Assembly: GCA_002364555.1 (NCBI GenBank)
Contig: DEYM01000018.1
Span: 12,087 to 43,609 of the forward strand
DNA length: 31,523 nucleotides
Reading direction: 5' to 3'
DNA from: Phycisphaerales bacterium UBA3158
GTDB taxonomy: Bacteria > Planctomycetota > Phycisphaerae > Phycisphaerales > SM1A02
In this document: piece by piece, positions 30,708 through 31,523 of the stretch
Layout of the letters: every line of letters begins with the position of its first letter
How positions within the stretch are numbered: position 1 is the first letter of the stretch
Position numbers and translations under genes: made by a program
The notes under the pieces: model-generated
Database searches by the model: none
What the model was told of the DNA's origin: nothing
Seen by the model: the letters and a program-made list of their open reading frames with translations, nothing else

Positions 30708-31523
30708 TCATGGGCAGGGGCCCCAGTCGTCTATGAGCGTGAGCAGATCAAGGATGTCGACCACTCCGTTGTCGTCGATGTCCGATTCCGGCTCATCGCT
30801 CCCCCAGTCTGCGAGAAGCGTCAGCAGATCCGTGACATCGATCATCTCGTCCCCGTTCACATCGCTCGAGCACTGGACGAGTCGAGGCTTGGGATGGGCG
30901 AGCATCCAGTCGATGGCCAGATTGGCGAATAGATTCTGAGCCGGTGCATCGCTGTTGCGACGAAAATTGGGAACATGCTCCGATCCGGCCATCTCCCAGA
31001 GTTCGACGGTCACGCCTTCCTCGCAGTTCTGTTCATAGATGGTGCTTGTCGTCTCGTTGCCACCGACGCTCCAGTCCAGATTGAAGGCCGGACCGCCGTT
31101 CTGAGGAATGAAGTCGCAGCCGTTGTACCCGGTCCAGGTCGATACGGATTCCTCGGCACCCGGGTAGCAGTTGAAGACGATGCATCCACCGTCGTACGAG
31201 ATGGTCGAGTCCTGGGTTCCATGGATGTGAAGGACATGTACCGGTTCACTTGGCGTGCAGTCGCCGGTATCCAGAAAGGTCGTGCCGGCGATGGGCACGA
31301 TCGATGCCACCAGATCGGCGTTGTCACAGGCCATTCGATAGGACATGAATCCACCATTGGAGATTCCGGTGAAGTGGATGCTCGAATCGTCCACGGCGTA
31401 TTGGGCCTTGATGAGTTCGATCAATTGCCTCAGATACCCGGAATCATTGACATTGCTTCCGAAGAAGTTGCAGCAGGCGTCCGTCGCGTTCCAGAAAGGC
31501 GCGCCGGTGAAATCACTCGTTCC
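30708..31523 (-). CDS. Secreted PHB-depolymerase/feruloyl-esterase-like hydrolase with dockerin-like tail (5' end cut off)
   Basis: The frame is open to the window edge, so the N-terminus (with any signal peptide) is missing; 271 residues are visible. The alpha/beta-hydrolase is of the LpqC / PHB depolymerase class: ACCNFFG, the nucleophile elbow GISNGGFMSY (Ser55 of the visible part), HIHGTQDSTI (Asp105) and GSEHVPNF (His183) give a full triad. Residues 221-271 are two calcium-binding dockerin-type repeats (DVNGDEMIDVTDLLTLLADW and DIDDNGVVDILDLLTLIDDW) ending GPCP, a form very common at the C-termini of planctomycete secreted proteins. The substrate may be a polyester or a feruloyl or acetyl ester. 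The dockerin-like tail could anchor or sort the enzyme; no cohesin gene is in view. Confidence 0.85.
   Translation of the reverse strand, partial: GTSDFTGAPFWNATDACCNFFGSNVNDSGYLRQLIELIKAQYAVDDSSIHFTGISNGGFMSYRMACDNADLVASIVPIAGTTFLDTGDCTPSEPVHVLHIHGTQDSTISYDGGCIVFNCYPGAEESVSTWTGYNGCDFIPQNGGPAFNLDWSVGGNETTSTIYEQNCEEGVTVELWEMAGSEHVPNFRRNSDAPAQNLFANLAIDWMLAHPKPRLVQCSSDVNGDEMIDVTDLLTLLADWGSDEPESDIDDNGVVDILDLLTLIDDWGPCP

Noticed and set aside
1..31523. Mobile elements, prophage, toxin-antitoxin, restriction or defence islands
   Set aside because: No transposase, integrase, terminal repeats, phage genes or known defence domains were seen; composition looks even apart from short AT-rich gaps.

Overview
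The window is an ordinary, densely packed bacterial chromosome segment of moderately high G+C. It most resembles a member of the Planctomycetota, probably the Phycisphaerae or a relative. Pointers are the C-terminal dockerin-like pair ending in DWGPCP on a secreted esterase, a pseudopilin with an internal GDGHVEF motif of the type abundant in planctomycetes, futalosine-pathway menaquinone synthesis (mqnC), a polyferredoxin with the CTSNVRVHEEVR signature, and several lipoproteins with no recognisable family. No phage, IS element, CRISPR array or island boundary was seen. The lineage is an inference from these gene types, not from a search.

Layout. 1-2287: tail of a sigma-70 factor, then a membrane polyferredoxin with a TPR tail. 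2294-5359 (minus): metK, rsmB and a PtsN-like EIIA, running towards the polyferredoxin. 5503-7304 (plus): a DUF151 nuclease-like protein and truD. 7290-8755 (minus): tatC and tadA. 8841-11970 (plus): a CbpA-type DnaJ, a WcaJ-type sugar-phosphate transferase and queC, with queC and gyrB (11951-14461, minus) converging and overlapping. 14739-16221 (plus): a Tat-type lipoprotein amidase and a LON-domain protein. 16230-18728 (minus): a large secreted protein of unknown function. 18844-21551 (plus): a TIGR01777-like SDR fused to a degenerate HAD domain, then ilvE. 21556-25973 (minus): a probable operon pheT - cyclodeaminase - small Cys-rich protein - mqnC. 25999-28176 (plus): a tightly overlapped unit of two lipoproteins and a pseudopilin. 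28277-31523 (mostly minus): a membrane protein, tRNA-Met(CAT), hisN, a possible 35-aa membrane peptide, a 0.58-kb gene-free stretch rich in inverted repeats, and a truncated dockerin-tagged esterase.

How the parts relate. Many genes concern translation and RNA modification (rsmB, truD, tadA, queC, pheT, tRNA-Met) and SAM supply (metK, beside the SAM-dependent rsmB). A second theme is the cell envelope: TatC, a Tat-motif lipoprotein amidase, an exopolysaccharide-initiating transferase, lipoproteins with a pseudopilin, and secreted proteins. Promoters are mostly recognisable only as good -10 boxes (TACAAT, TATACT, TAGAAT) with poor -35 boxes. Two of these lie so close to the start codon that leaderless mRNAs are likely.

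No complete new system is evident. The best leads are the SDR-HAD pseudoenzyme fusion, the lipoprotein-lipoprotein-pseudopilin unit whose pilin lacks Glu5, the secreted protein with a possible degenerate glycosidase barrel, PheT without its tRNA-binding fold, and the hairpin-rich gaps at 14462-14738 and 30129-30707.
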